A stretch of 64,000 nt of DNA from Trichomonas vaginalis G3 (lineage: Eukaryota; Parabasalia; Trichomonadida; Trichomonadidae): positions 35,479,896 to 35,543,895 of the forward strand of contig NC_067206.1 of assembly GCF_026262505.1 (NCBI RefSeq), read 5' to 3'. Below the pieces are notes generated by a model. It was not told the origin of the DNA. It did not search any database and saw only the letters and a program-made list of their open reading frames with translations. The position numbers and the translations under genes are program-made. Positions within the stretch are counted from its first letter, which is position 1. Each line of letters begins with the position of its first letter. Below are positions 37,364 through 48,329 of the stretch, one piece after another.

Positions 37364-37771
37364 TTAAACTTCAAGGCGAGTGTGGATAGAGCGGATGATA
37401 GGACCAAGATTAGAGACCTTGCAGATTTCTTCATGGATCGTAAGAAGGTACATGTGATCGTATTCTTCTTGGAAGCCGCGGTAAACAAATTTCATAAGTG
37501 TATCACGTTCTTCATCTGTAAGACCTTTGATTGTGGCGGCAAGCTTGCTTTTCTCGATTGATGTGACAATTGTAAGAACGTTCTTGGCAGCGGCGTCCTT
37601 GGCATCCTTGAATAACTTAGCGCCTTCCTCGCCTTTCTTGCCTTCCGGATTTGCCTTCTTTTCACGAACTGGCATTTCCTCTAAAACACTCTGAAGAGCC
37701 TCTAATGGGTTAGTTCTGACTTTATTTTGTGCATCGAGGAGTTTTGCTGCAAGAGTTTCAGCGTAGGACAT
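37364..37771 (-). CDS. ARPC5: Arp2/3 complex subunit 5 (p16-Arc), 135 aa
   Basis: The C-terminal half matches ARPC5: LTDEERDTLMKFVYRGFQ (compare 'L-x-x-x-x-x-D-x-LMKYIYKGF'), then LTIHEEICKVSNLGPIIRSIHTRLEV ('HE-x-x-x-x-x-G-x-L-G-x-IIR-x-x-T-x-R-x-x-V'). The N-terminal half is helical (ALQSVLEEMPV; KDAAAKNVLTIVTSIEK). This subunit bridges ARPC1 and ARPC4 in the actin-branching complex, which drives the amoeboid change of trichomonads on contact with host cells. The length is close to the usual 150. Start ATG 37771. Confidence 0.85.
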   Translation of the reverse strand: MSYAETLAAKLLDAQNKVRTNPLEALQSVLEEMPVREKKANPEGKKGEEGAKLFKDAKDAAAKNVLTIVTSIEKSKLAATIKGLTDEERDTLMKFVYRGFQEEYDHMYLLTIHEEICKVSNLGPIIRSIHTRLEV

Positions 37772-38452
37772 TTGATACTGGATAAAAATTCAATATAAAG
37801 TCACCTTTCTCCTTCACTTCTTCAGCTCTTTTATCATTGATCAATGATGACACTAAAAATAAGAATTCTCTTAGACAACGTATATATTTTACATACTTTT
37901 CGCATCATAATCACATTTGAAGATCTTTTTTTGAAATCTAATTTTCTTTCTGATTGCAAACAAATGATATATTAAGTTTAAATTTTGTGAGCGAAGATAA
38001 TTATTGAATGATGATAGTCAAACTCATATATTATTTTCTCCAAAACAAAATATTTTGTCCTTATCTAAATTTCTTATAGATTTTAATATTAGATTGATCG
38101 GCCAATATAATTTTATTTGAACTCTGCTGTAGTGTCCGATTATTAATTTATGAAATAGATTTTGTTTCTTTTAGGTTCTTTCTAAGATATTTTTGCATAC
38201 TTTTTTCAACATATGCTAAAAAAGTAACTACGGAACAAAAAATCAAATCGAAATTATGAAAAAACTAAAATTATTCCAATATAAGAGAAGAACCAGAGTA
38301 GCTTGGAAGGGAAAGAATAAGCTCTGTACTTAAAAAGATGAAAGAATAAAAAAAATTGAAAAAATTTATCGAAATTGTTACAAAAAAAATATTTAAATCT
38401 GCATATATTCCCAAATAATATAAAAACTTCATATATATTTGGTGCCCGAAGG

Positions 38453-38707
38453 CTAAAGGTCTTGTGGTCTCTTTTGTGTTGTTTCCCACGGATTTCCTTG
38501 TACATTAATCACCGATGCTACGCCATGTTTGAATGTGCATTTGTATACTGTTAAACCGGAAACGTCTTTAAATACTGGGAATGTGAGATATGAGAAATAA
38601 GACTTAGTAAGAGCAGGCAAGTACCTATTGCCGATGAAGGCAATATGCTTAAATGCCTGGTCTGATCTAAGCTTTGTAACTAATATGTTCAGGAAGACGT
38701 GTGACAT
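38453..38707 (-). CDS. Short hypothetical protein, 84 aa
   Basis: The open frame runs from ATG 38707 to a stop at 38453. It is basic and hydrophobic (HIAFIGNRYLPALTKSYFSYL; GLTVYKCTFKHGVASVINVQG) with a base composition less AT-rich than its flanks. I do not recognise a family. It may be a fragment of a larger gene that has decayed, since coding-like composition stops abruptly on both sides. Confidence 0.3.
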   Translation of the reverse strand: MSHVFLNILVTKLRSDQAFKHIAFIGNRYLPALTKSYFSYLTFPVFKDVSGLTVYKCTFKHGVASVINVQGNPWETTQKRPQDL

Positions 38708-39155
38708 GCCTGCCTGAACTTATTATTTTTGATTCCAATTTGGTCAAACCGATATTCCTACCGAAATTTTTCTATTAATTTTACCGGCGTGATGCACCAA
38801 TATCATTTTGATTTTTCAGACTTATTTTCCTTGCAAAACTGATCCATTACTGATGGAAAATTAGCATATTAAAAATAAACGATAATTTTCAAATAAATTG
38901 CAAATTTTCAATTTCTTTAATTTTATTGATATTTCCAAGTATTTACCTGCTATATTCATTGGTTTTATCAGCACTCAATTTATATCGTTTAATTTCGAAT
39001 TAAAAACAATAAAATTTGTAATTATCCATCAAAATCTCGATAAAGCAACTATTCATTTCAGTATATAGCTCAAAATTGATAGGTTAAAATCTGAACTGTT
39101 CTAGTTTGAGTATATTCATATTTTTATTCCTTATGAATATGATTTATAATTAATC

Positions 39156-39878
39156 TCACTCCTTAAGAATATTTTCTGGTGTGACTTCTTCAAGATAAGC
39201 AAAATTGGAGTAAATCCTTTCTCCATCAATTGTCTTCCATTGATCAAGCTTGAGGAGTTTTTCATTGATCTTCTTTTGAAGTTCTGGCTGCATTGCTTTT
39301 CTCTTTGGAGAATTTGCGCCGTAAACGTCAAGAGAACGAAGGATTGTGAATCCAGCGTAGTTGAAAGCATACATTGCAGACCATAAGTATGCATCAAGAC
39401 TGTTGCCTTTCTTTACATCAAAGAACATTGGGGCAACACCTGTTGAAACAATGATCGCAACTTTGCGGCCAGCAAGGACTCCTTGATGTAATACTTTCTC
39501 GCCATCATAGCTGAAACCAAATGAAAATACACGCTCTGTAAAGGAGTAGAAGCATGCCGGGAGACGGCCAAACCAAAGTGGAGCAAAGACGAGAACATGT
39601 GTTGACCATAACAGGTTTGCTTGCTGAACTTTGATTGTATCAATGAGATTATCAGGAATACCCTGATTATTTGAGTAGTTGAATGGATCTGTTTCGACCT
39701 TCTTGAAATCCTTAGCAGAAGCATTGACATCAAAACCTTCTTCAATCAAGTTAACATATCTAACCTCATGGCCTGCTGCTTCAAGAGCTGCCTTTGCTGA
39801 GTCAGCAAAGCGGAATGCAGTTGCTTTGTGTGTTGGATCTGGATGAGCAACTAAGATCAAGACGTGCATTTTAGACAT
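39156..39878 (-). CDS. Flavodoxin-fold NAD(P)H:quinone reductase-like protein, paralogue, 240 aa
   Basis: It has the same fold and motifs as the gene at 14974-15690: MHVLILVAHPDPTH, FRFADSAKAALEAAGHEV, LLWSTHVLVFAPLWFGRLPACF, RKVAIIVSTGV and LKLDQWKTI. The likely start is ATG 39878 (MSKMHVL). A TCATTT initiator with +1 A at 39888 lies 10 nt upstream. A start at the next ATG, 39869, would align exactly with the paralogue and is also possible. The two genes are 24 kb apart on opposite strands, so this is an old dispersed duplication. Codon use is more GC-rich at third positions than in the first copy, suggesting higher expression. Confidence 0.8.
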   Translation of the reverse strand: MSKMHVLILVAHPDPTHKATAFRFADSAKAALEAAGHEVRYVNLIEEGFDVNASAKDFKKVETDPFNYSNNQGIPDNLIDTIKVQQANLLWSTHVLVFAPLWFGRLPACFYSFTERVFSFGFSYDGEKVLHQGVLAGRKVAIIVSTGVAPMFFDVKKGNSLDAYLWSAMYAFNYAGFTILRSLDVYGANSPKRKAMQPELQKKINEKLLKLDQWKTIDGERIYSNFAYLEEVTPENILKE

Positions 39879-39884
39879 CACGAG

Positions 39885-39890
39885 AAATGA
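39885..39890 (-). promoter_or_regulatory. Initiator element TCATTT
   Basis: On the minus strand TCATTT (+1 A at 39888) precedes the ATG at 39878 by 10 nt, matching the trichomonad TCA-Py-(T/A) initiator and its usual spacing. Confidence 0.5.
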
Positions 39891-40200
39891 ACTGACTTAA
39901 ATTCAATACGAAAGAATTCATTTTTAAATTTTTATAGAGGAATTATTGAATAAGTTATCAGAAATTTTCAATTGAAAATTTTTAAAATTGATCGCTCTTT
40001 ATAATATATTGTTGTACTTGCGTACACTGCATTATGGATAAATTTTAAAATTGAATTGAGAAAAGCGTTCATAAAATTGTCACAAGTAATATTATTGAAC
40101 GTAATGCATCCTTTAAGTTTTACAATTTTATAATGTCGTTAAATAAATTGAATAGTTATCAATAGCATTCAAATCCTCACAAAAAATATTTTCTCTGAAA

Positions 40201-40240
40201 ATTGAATTACCGTAGGTTGAATAGCCCGAGACCAATTTCA
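40201..40240 (+). repeat. Possible left end of the pogo-like transposon
   Basis: The sequence TTGAATTACCGTAGGTTGAA (40202-40221) and what follows matches the reverse complement of 60855-60887 (TTGAATTACCGTACCTTGAA) at about 70-75% over 35 nt, with TA at the border of each. It lies about 230 bp before the transposase ATG, the distance expected for a terminal inverted repeat. Confidence 0.4.
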
Positions 40241-40437
40241 AAGGTCGTGTACCAATAAAAAATTTTGAATCAATTTACACAACGTGCCCATTTTAATCAC
40301 TCAATATTTGAGAAAATAATTCAATTTTGAGAAGAATGGTCCTCTGTGTTTTGAGTGAGTGACGAAAAAAAATCTCAGAAAAATTGAATGAGTTTTTATG
40401 GCCATGAACCAAATTTGTGAAGTTCCCGTTTAAAAAA

Positions 40438-41248
40438 ATGCAACCAAGAACACGAATTCCCGAGTTTGCAGAATTAGAAAACTATAAAAATCTTGGGCTA
40501 TTGACCCAGATGCAACTCGATTTACTCTATCGAAGAGTAAATGGCGAGTCTTATCAACAAATACGGAATGTTTACTCAATTTCAAAGACGACAGTAGCAC
40601 GCGCAATCATGCGCACTGCTACTTGTCGTTCATGGACAAAAGGTCAGTCAGGGGGTGGTATGACCCTTTTGTCACTACCAGATGAAATGCAGTTCAAAAA
40701 ACTTGTTCAAGAGATGGCAGACGACTTGAACTGTATTACAACATCAATGGCCATTGCTGTCTGTACGGAATTACAAAATAGGAGATTAAAATTTGCGGCG
40801 CGGGTACTAATCGCTGCAAGATGCCCGCATCTTCTAGCGAAGCTCGCTGATTACTGCCCATCGCCATCCCGTGGCTGGCTTAATCATATCGCCACAAGAT
40901 TGTCAATTCGGATTGTGAGCTCCCAAACTATTGATATGCTCCGACGCTCTACCTGTGACGCAAACCATATTCGCCAATTTTTCCTCTCCAAGCATAGATA
41001 ATTTGCCCGCAGGAAGAAGTTTATTGCGAATATGGACGAGACAATGCTCTATTCCAAACGTCACTGCGAATCGCCCAGTTCGCGCTGAAAAGTCTCAGCT
41101 TCCACATCTTACAGGGGTCTGTACCATCTTTGCAGATGGTACAACTATGAAGCCAATGGTGATACTTCCACAAAAGAAGACCCTTGATGCGGAATTGGAA
41201 GATCTGGACGCCTTTTTTGTTCGCTCCGAGAGTGGATGGATGAGTTAG
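40438..41248 (+). pseudogene. Pogo/DDE_1-type transposase, truncated 3'
   Basis: The plain DNA transposon gene begins at ATG 40438. The N-terminus has a helix-turn-helix of the kind that binds transposon ends (VNGESYQQIRNVYSISKTTVARAI). A stop occurs at 40999-41001. The frame then continues with FIANMDETMLYSK (first catalytic Asp of the 'N-x-DET' type), and a further frame change is needed for the later part (GVCTIFADGTTMKPMVILPQ, then VRSESGWMS), which matches the DDE_1 order 'G...P-x-x-I ... S-x-x-GW(M/V)'. The similarity ends abruptly at about 41248. The missing last third should hold the second and third catalytic residues. Polinton 2 appears to have cut the gene at this point. Confidence 0.6.
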
Positions 41249-41394
41249 TATGACTATCTTGGGTACGGCGGCACTGCGTTCCACCTTACCCAAGTTAACG
41301 GTTTGACACTTTACAAAACCGGTAACGTATATTTTACAATACAACCATAACACCAACTTAACCTTAAATTTTTACAAAACCGTCTGACATATAA

Positions 41395-41620
41395 ACGACT
41401 TCACTAACGACTTCACAAACGACAACACCAACTTAACCTTAAATATTTACAAAACCATCTGACACATAAACGACTTCACAAACGACAACACCAACTTAAC
41501 CTTAAATATTTACAAAACCGTCTGACACATAAACGACTTCACTAACGACTTCACTAACATTTTCGCTAACGACTTCACTAACGACTTCACTAACGAATTC
41601 ACTACCGTCCTCACTAAATA
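41395..41620. repeat. Tandem repeats at the left end of Polinton 2
   Basis: A block of about 68-90 bp containing ACACCAACTTAACCTTAAAT and GACACATAAACGACTTCAC recurs three times (from about 41350). It then breaks down into short ACGACTTCACTA (12-bp) units up to 41620. Such repeats near element ends may be terminal repeat material. Confidence 0.6.
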
Positions 41621-41670
41621 AAAAACAACCTTATTTTATTTTTTTAAATTTTTTATTTCATTACAAAGAC

Positions 41671-42105
41671 ATGTCCGACTACATTTACTATGACTCTTTC
41701 CCAGAACGTTTCCGTGAACTATTCAAAACTCAAGTAAAACTGAGAAACATGCATTTTAACAAAGACAGACCCATTGACGATGAAAGAAACCCTAAATATA
41801 TTATAATACCTTATGATGCTAAATTTATTGCATACATTCCTTATGGTCGCAGAGGAACGAAAACTATTTCAACAAAGACGAAAAATTATTTCTGGAGCGA
41901 TGAAGAAAATTGCCTTATCTACATAAATACATACTTAAATAAAGCTACATATTGTACAAAAGAAGGTTGGACTGGATTTGAGCTCTACATATACGACGAC
42001 GATGGAAACAGACGTTGTGTATACCCATACGATAATATGTACCATTGTTTTCATCAAGCATTAAACGAATACATAGTCAGTAAGGGTCTCATTCCTGTTG
42101 AGTAG
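41671..42105 (+). CDS. Unrecognised Polinton 2 protein, 144 aa
   Basis: ATG at 41671 follows a T-rich leader ending in TTACAAAGAC. It is rich in Tyr, Asp and Arg (MSDYIYYDSFPERFRELFK; KYIIIPYDAKFIAYIPYGRR; YDDDGNRRCVYPYDNMYHCF). I do not recognise a family. It is the first gene inside the left end and points inward; the frame is whole. Confidence 0.5.
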   Translation: MSDYIYYDSFPERFRELFKTQVKLRNMHFNKDRPIDDERNPKYIIIPYDAKFIAYIPYGRRGTKTISTKTKNYFWSDEENCLIYINTYLNKATYCTKEGWTGFELYIYDDDGNRRCVYPYDNMYHCFHQALNEYIVSKGLIPVE

Positions 42106-42192
42106 ATATGTTTTATTTTTGTTCTGTCATTTATATAAAAATAAACTTAAAAATAAATGATATCACCACCCTCACACGTATGAAAACATAGC

Positions 42193-42254
42193 ACAAAAAT
42201 AAATTTAGGTGAAGTGGTGAGATCTCACCTCTTTTTTCACCTCTTTTTCACCCT
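42193..42254. promoter_or_regulatory. B-word (GGTGAG) cassette in Polinton 2
   Basis: This has the same design as the cassettes of Polinton 1: ATAAATTTAGGTGAAGTG, the palindrome GGTGAGATCTCACC, then two CACCTC words. It lies between two convergent genes (stops near 42105 and 42270). Its presence in a different element shows that the cassette is a shared functional part. Confidence 0.55.
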
Positions 42255-42269
42255 GTTGAATTCATTGCT

Positions 42270-42506
42270 TTATAACTCTCTTCCTTTCTCCAACTCTTCT
42301 AACTTCTTCTTAAGTTCAGCAATGTTGTCCTCATGAAGTTTAATCTTTCTCAAAATTCCTTCTTTATCTAATGGTTGCTTTATCTTTCTAAACTGAACTC
42401 TACCATCCTTCATAGTATGAACGTAAAAACCTTCTGGAATAGTTCCTGATTTAATGTATTCTACCAAAAACTTTTGTTTCATTGCTTCAGTGACTTTAGT
42501 CGTCAT
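42270..42506 (-). CDS. Small coiled-coil Polinton protein, 78 aa
   Basis: The likely start is ATG 42506 (MTTKVTEAMKQKFL), after a T5AT box. The last 35 residues (LRKIKLHEDNIAELKKKLEELEKG) form a clear coiled coil. The function is unknown. Confidence 0.5.
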   Translation of the reverse strand: MTTKVTEAMKQKFLVEYIKSGTIPEGFYVHTMKDGRVQFRKIKQPLDKEGILRKIKLHEDNIAELKKKLEELEKGREL

Positions 42507-42556
42507 TTCAATCAAATAAAAATTTTAATATTAAATAAAAATAACGTTATTTTTTT

Positions 42557-43027
42557 TCAGTAAGGAAACGCAGGAGTTTTACGATTTATTTGAGGAGTAG
42601 GTTCTGGTTTAAATGTTGGAGTCGGTTTAGGAGTTGACTTTTGAATAGGAGTTTGTACTTCCATAGGTTCAGGAGTCATTGAAGGTTTTGCTTGTGAAGG
42701 CGTTGGTTTTGACGTTGGTTTTGGCGAAGGTGTTGGAGTTTGTTTAACTTCAGCTACTTCAGTATTATTTACAACATTTGCTTTATTTCTTTTCAACATC
42801 ATAACTGCTCCTGCTGTAGCTAGCAAACCTAGTGGGAGACCATATCTTATATAAGGACTTGACCAAATGCTATTTTTGACAGGAGCTGGTGGAACACCTA
42901 ACCTTGGTGAGACTGCTCTTTGCCATTGTGCAGCTCGTAAGAAATATTTAATAGGTGCTCCATAATCGTTTGGTAAAGTTTGTTTCATAGATGGTGAAGG
43001 TTCACGAGAGCTTGATGAAGAACTCAT
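42557..43027 (-). CDS. Polinton protein with one membrane span and Pro/Thr-rich tail, 156 aa
   Basis: It starts at ATG 43027 (Ser-rich MSSSSSSREPSPSMK). A hydrophobic segment (GLPLGLLATAGAVMMLK) lies near residue 75, followed by Thr/Pro/Lys repeats (TPTPSPKPTSKPTPSQAKP) to the end. The order 'basic N-terminus, single hydrophobic span, Pro-rich tail', directly downstream of the capsid gene, suggests a minor virion or membrane-associated protein. This is inference. Confidence 0.5.
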   Translation of the reverse strand: MSSSSSSREPSPSMKQTLPNDYGAPIKYFLRAAQWQRAVSPRLGVPPAPVKNSIWSSPYIRYGLPLGLLATAGAVMMLKRNKANVVNNTEVAEVKQTPTPSPKPTSKPTPSQAKPSMTPEPMEVQTPIQKSTPKPTPTFKPEPTPQINRKTPAFPY

Positions 43028-43056
43028 TTATAAGCTTTAAAATAAACGTTCATCCT

Positions 43057-44629
43057 TTATTCCTCACTGTCGTCCGCAGCTAAGTTATAGTCATCTAATC
43101 TTATTATTGGGATTCCATTAGCACGCACCTGAATGGCAAAGCAATAATCCCTCATAAATCCAATAAGTGGCTTTGGTACATTTTCAGTTGCTAGTTCAAT
43201 AGGTCCTTTAACAGACAATTTGTATGTTATTGGAGCAGTAGATGTTTGACCTTGCTGGAAGCAAAAGTCCACTTCTGTTGGAAAACCACATAAGAAATGT
43301 GTGTTGTCATAGCTATCCCATTTATGTTCCACACTACCATCATCCACCAATGACCTCATAACATCTTCATTAAATCCAATCATATCATTGTTTGTATTGC
43401 AAGCGTTCGCAACCATTTCATAAAATACAGGTCCATATGATTTTTCAGGTTCTGCAGGCATATTTCCATAAGCTCCCATGGAAAGCTGAAGATATTTAAA
43501 CTTAGGGTTCTCAAAATTAACATAATAGTTGTCTTTCTTTCTAAATAGTGCCCAAATACTTTTAACATTAATAGGCGTATAAGCTGCTGTAAATGTTGCA
43601 CTTTGAACTATCTGTATTCTTTGAGAATGAACCGTCCATAGGAATCCAATCCATAACTTTAACAGGAAAACATAAAGCCTCGTTTGTATAATGTTCTACA
43701 AGTTCTGTATAAATGTTAGGGTCTAAAGAGAATGATTTTGGATGAATGAAACATTCATTAAAATCCATCTTTGTTCGAAATAGTTGCTGGGTTACAGTTG
43801 TAATAGTAACTGTTCCACTAGCTTCTATTGCCTTCGTTATCATAGTGAATGGTTCATTCCATGGAACAAATTTATTTGTCGGTGGATTTGAATCTGAAGC
43901 AAATGCAACTTTAAGAGTTGGATTGAAAGCAACGATATCATTTACAGATATAGATGTGCATTGTAAGGCGTCGCTACTGAACTTTACTTTAAGCTGAACG
44001 TTTCCAAAAGCTGGAATAAATCGAATAGCTTCTAATGGAAGGAATCTTCTAACAGGAATTCTTAAACGAAGCTTAAAATCAAATGATTTTCCTGCTGTAA
44101 TTGGACCACTAACAATTTGTCCTGTTCTGCATGTTCCCGAATGACTCCATACATCTTCATGTCGAGTCTTTGAGAAAACATCTACTTTCTTTATTTGTTC
44201 GGTAGTTTGTGAGTTTGAAGTTATATATGCTTCTTCTCTTGCGTTGTCTTGAGAATATACGATACGACCATTTGCAAGGATTTGATATCCAGCAACTGCA
44301 TAGAAAGCGTCATCGAAACCAATCCAAAATCCTGGTGGGTTTGTTTTATTGGAACCTGAACCAATTTCTTTATCTACAATAAATTGACCTTCCATTTTAT
44401 ACGTAATGAATGTATTGTAAAGGTCCAACATATTTTCACCAGGAGGTGAGAGATTGAATGTTACCCATGTGTTATCTTTAGCAGTTCCAGGTTGTGATGG
44501 AATCTTTGCGTCAGAATATTTTCTATTAGTGTCACCAATTTGAACTGCATTGTCTATGATATCGAAATATGAGCGAATCTGATGAATATGCTCTGCTGGA
44601 GTACATTCGTTTAGCTGTTCGTTCTGCAT
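43057..44629 (-). pseudogene. Major capsid protein (Polinton 2), broken
   Basis: The gene starts at ATG 44629 with a T5AT box. Its long N-terminal part (353 residues open) is beta-rich in the way of a double jelly-roll capsid: IPSQPGTAKDNTWVTFNLSP, LDLYNTFITYKMEGQF, YQILANGRIVYSQDNAR, FKLRLRIPVRRFLPLEAIRF. A second piece (43057-43479) continues in the same style. The Polinton major capsid forms an icosahedral shell with a trimeric double jelly-roll; none has been proven by structure for this host as far as I know. It is a broken fossil. Confidence 0.55.
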
Positions 44630-44656
44630 GTATTTACTTCAGATAAAAATATCTAT

Positions 44657-44920
44657 TTACTTCATTATTCTCACTTCTTCTTCTTGACATTCGTGTGGAA
44701 GTTGTTTTTTGACATTTTCAATGAACTGTACATTCTCTTTTGTCTCAACTTCTTTCACTGGTGGGTCAGGGTTCTTTGACTCGGTTTGTTTTTCAATGAA
44801 ATTCACGAACTTTGCAATAAGCTCTTGGTTCGTTATTGAAAGAAACATCTGGCTTCTTTTCTTCTGGTTCTATTGACTTTTCAGTTTGAATAGAAGGTTT
44901 TATATGGGCTTGCCCTCGGT
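44657..44920 (-). pseudogene. Small acidic Polinton gene, broken
   Basis: The clear part encodes 63 residues rich in Glu, Lys and Val (IAKFVNFIEKQTESKNPDPP; VQFIENVKKQLPHECQEEE). Coding-like sequence continues upstream to about 44920. It lies directly upstream of the capsid gene on the same strand. The function is unknown. Confidence 0.35.
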
Positions 44921-45082
44921 GCCATGCACCTTAATGTTGTCCTCTCTGTATTCGCTAATGGAACCTTTCTTTTTCTTACATATATTTACCATTTTACTCT
45001 GATTTACGTAATAGAAAGGATGTTGTATTCCTCTGGCGTCATTTAATATAATAGACTCTCGTTCTGATTTTGACAAGCTCAT
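44900..45082 (-). CDS. Short basic Polinton peptide, 60 aa
   Basis: ATG at 45082 begins MSLSKSERESIILNDARGIQ, followed by a Lys/Ser-rich end. It is divergent from the small gene at 45128, with 45 bp between the two starts. No family is recognised. Confidence 0.35.
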   Translation of the reverse strand: MSLSKSERESIILNDARGIQHPFYYVNQSKMVNICKKKKGSISEYREDNIKVHGTEGKPI

Positions 45083-45127
45083 TTTACATCGGTTAAAGTT
45101 TTAATTTTGTTTTTTATCTGCAGTCAA

Positions 45128-45368
45128 ATGACTCAGACAAGCCCTACGGAACAAGACCCAAGGGTCATAGATGTTGAAGCATTGAAGAAAGAAATTCGTG
45201 AGCAATTTTATCCGAACTGAAGGAACAAAAACAAGAACAAAAGCCAGAGAGACCAAAGAGAAAACTTAAGTGAAAAACAACTTGCTGCATTAGCTGCTGG
45301 AAGACAAAAGAAACCCACGTTTGCTGGCGAAGAAAGCTAGAGAAGAAGCTGAAGCAAAGAAAGAGTAA
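45128..45368 (+). pseudogene. Small Lys-rich Polinton gene, broken
   Basis: ATG at 45128 begins MTQTSPTEQDPRVIDVEALK. Lys/Arg/Gln-rich coding-like sequence runs to a stop just before 45368. The highly basic composition could suit a DNA-packaging or core peptide (inference). Confidence 0.35.
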
Positions 45369-45391
45369 ATGTTTATTTTTATCGGAACTAA

Positions 45392-46262
45392 ATGTATAGA
45401 CAAATACCTTTATCTGTTGCGTTCAGTAGTGAAAACCCTGACGTCAAAATAAAGGGGAACAGAGTTACGTTTAAGTTTCCAACAGACTGGATTGTGAACA
45501 TAAATGAAGAGAAGTACATTGGCATAACATCTATGTATATAACACGTGCTTTCAGAAAGGTTGACTTTATACTTCAAGTCGAGATAGAAAATGACGAACA
45601 GTCTTTAAGCGCCCCAAAACATTCACATATACAAATACTTTAAAGACGTACAACATTGTTGCAATGTATGATTTCATTTAATGAGATGTTCGAGAAAAAG
45701 TTCAACATTGAGTACAAACTTTACAGCCTTTACGTGAGTTTCTTGCACAACTGAAAGAAGAAGGTAGTCAGCCACAACTTATAGACTTTCATTATGAATT
45801 TAATGAAAAATGAAGATGGAACACATGACTGGTCATTTGTTATATATTCACCATTCATGAAGTCGCTAAAAAGAAAGAAAATCCATTACGTATAAGATTT
45901 CAAATCTCTGAAACCAAGTGATGATTTCAAAAAATGTTTTCAATTATGATGCAATGCTTCCGAGGAAAAATGAATTTTCAAAGATTGTAACACCTGGCAT
46001 TTGGGATAGAAAGCAAGCTATATTATATTCAAACTTAAGTAAGGGAGTTGAAAATGAGTTCATTGGTCATACAAGAACTTCACCACTTCCTAACCTCTAA
46101 ATACTATAAATTAACTGCTTCAATCGTGAGTTTTGGATAGACATGTTCTCCACTCATGACCATAACTGCCCAGTGTTCTTACCTCCAGACCATAAGGACT
46201 GTCTCTACATTGAAGCACAACTCTTAAACTCTACCATCGCAGTAAATTGTAAAATCTATCGC
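45392..46262 (+). pseudogene. Putative capsid-associated protein (Polinton 2), broken
   Basis: It starts at ATG 45392 after a T5AT box. The opening (MYRQIPLSVAFSSENP; VTFKFPTDWIVNINEEKYIG) shares the 'F-x-F-P-x-x-W ... K-x-I-G' pattern with the two Polinton 1 genes at 2721 and 9532. The rest of the tract keeps coding character (HDWSFVIYSPF; ending with QLLNSTIAVNCKIYR). A minor capsid role is inferred from the family pattern and the position next to the capsid gene. It is broken. Confidence 0.4.
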
Positions 46263-46286
46263 TAGCTTTATTTTTATCACGAATGA

Positions 46287-46425
46287 CCTCATTGCTGACA
46301 AAATAAATGACCTCATTCATGACCTCATTCATGACCTCATTCATGACCTCATTGCTGACCTCATTCATGACCTCATTCATGACCTCATTCATGACCTCAT
46401 TGCTGACAAAAATAAATGACCTCAG
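46287..46425. repeat. GACCTCATT(C/G) minisatellite
   Basis: About eleven copies of a 12-bp unit, ATGACCTCATTC, alternate with a TGCTGACCTCATT variant and two TGCTGACAAAATAAATGACC breaks. The array lies between convergent gene ends. Confidence 0.7.
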
Positions 46426-48329
46426 AACTTCAACTTACGAATAAAGCTTGTTTTAGTCGTTATTGAGAAGTTAAACTTTCAGCAAAGCAAGGACTAGAAG
46501 ACTTACATAAGTCAAATCCAATCTCTTGACATCATGAAGTGCTTTGTAAAGTTTCATTAAACTGAACTCAGAGTCTTTGTCATATGTTCTCAACAGGTAT
46601 GTGAATGTTCTTATCTTCATTGTAATAGCATTGTATAGCTTCAGGAAACATTTCATTAGCTGTTAAAGCAAGAACGTCTTGTTTTACACCTTTACAACGT
46701 GCATGAAATGCAACTTCATTTAAATCATTCGTGAGTAAGTCTATGTAAGTCTTCTTTCCACAAAATATTGACTTGTATGCTAAACTTTGTTTTCCAGGTG
46801 TTTATTTCTGCGAAGTCAGAATGGAACTGACTAATGTTTTACAATAAGTTCTCTATCGTATCTCTTCTGAAATTCCTGAGCTAACAGTGGGATGTCTTCA
46901 TTGAAAATATGCATGCTATCACAGTCCTGGTAAAATATTTGAAGACCCATATCCTCAGCAGTAAGAGATACTTCACACATTATTCTCTCGACATAGACAG
47001 AATGTTAACACCAAGTGGACAGAAGTTAAAGTGTCTGCAAATGCTTTTCGTTAGCTTGAAAATAGTTTTATCTGAACCATCCAAACCTTCGAACTTCACT
47101 ATATGGTTGTAGTTTCTGATGGCATATCTTATAGCATCTTTGTCATCTACTATGGTTATTTTTGACTCAATAGGAGATAGAATAGTTTTGCCATAAATAC
47201 TGTTCAGAATGAGCTTTATATTTTCTTGCAAAGGATTTCCTTCTTTCTTATACTTTAACCTTAACTCAAACAACTTCTTTACTTCATCTCTTATTCTAAT
47301 ATCTTGTTTCTCATCGTAGTAGTATCCTTGCAACACTTCACATTTTGACACCTTGATATTTTATAAGGTGTAATGTTATATTGGTCAATATACATTAAAC
47401 AGCAAGTGTTTGAACTCTGGGAACGTTAAGTTCTGGATTTAGTTCAGGGTCACAAACTATTAAAGGAAAGTGTCTATGTATTCCAATCTCTGTTATCTTA
47501 ATGAGAAACAAAGAAGCCAGACATAAACTTTTCACCAATGGGTTCTTTTGGTCGTCATCGAATAAATTGTTTCATGAGATACTCTGTGCTTAACATCTCA
47601 TTCCTTCAATACTTTTGGAATTCTTCTAAAGTATAAAGTCTTGCTATAGCGGATGGATATAATGAACAGCGTTGAAGTCAGCAATGAGTTTTCTTTTCGC
47701 TCTTTTGTTTCATGTTATCTGACAACATACATCTTCCACCTTTGAATGCATCTCGAAATAAATTCTCTTGGTTATTTGAGAGGTCATAAAGATTTCCATT
47801 CGGGAAGTATACTCTGTTCTCAAAATTTGTTAGCAATTGAACAAATACTAACGTAGTCATAAACGTTTAAATCAAATTCTTTTAATATGTCATTGCGGAC
47901 TTAACAAAACCTTCTCTTAAAATTCTTACATCTTGTTTGCAATAAAATGAGCTATATTTTTCTAAATCGAAGTGGTTTTCATCTATTCTGCAACCTTTGA
48001 TGGAATCTATGTTTTTCATAAATGTATCTGCATCCTGGATAAACTTACATGCTTCAGAAATGACACCAGTTCTGTTGTCATTTGCTAACAAAGTACTGCT
48101 GTAGTAGTTATATGGAAATACTTCTTTCGGTCCTGTTTGTAAGTTAAACATAGCAGGAAATAGTTTAAGCTTCTTATTTATAATACTGTAAGAGTCTTAA
48201 TAATTGCCCGTCCTTTATATAAACCAGTTATTTGCATTGTTCGTGAACCTTTAATGATGGGAGTTCCTTTCACTTCTGTCATGTGTCTTAAGATGAAGTT
48301 TATATCATAGCTGAGGTTATGGAAATATA

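Noticed and set aside
46287-46425. Binding-site array (TGACCTCATT resembles a nuclear receptor or CRE half-site)
   Set aside because: It is a simple 12-bp minisatellite at a gene end; protists lack nuclear receptors, and no other support exists.
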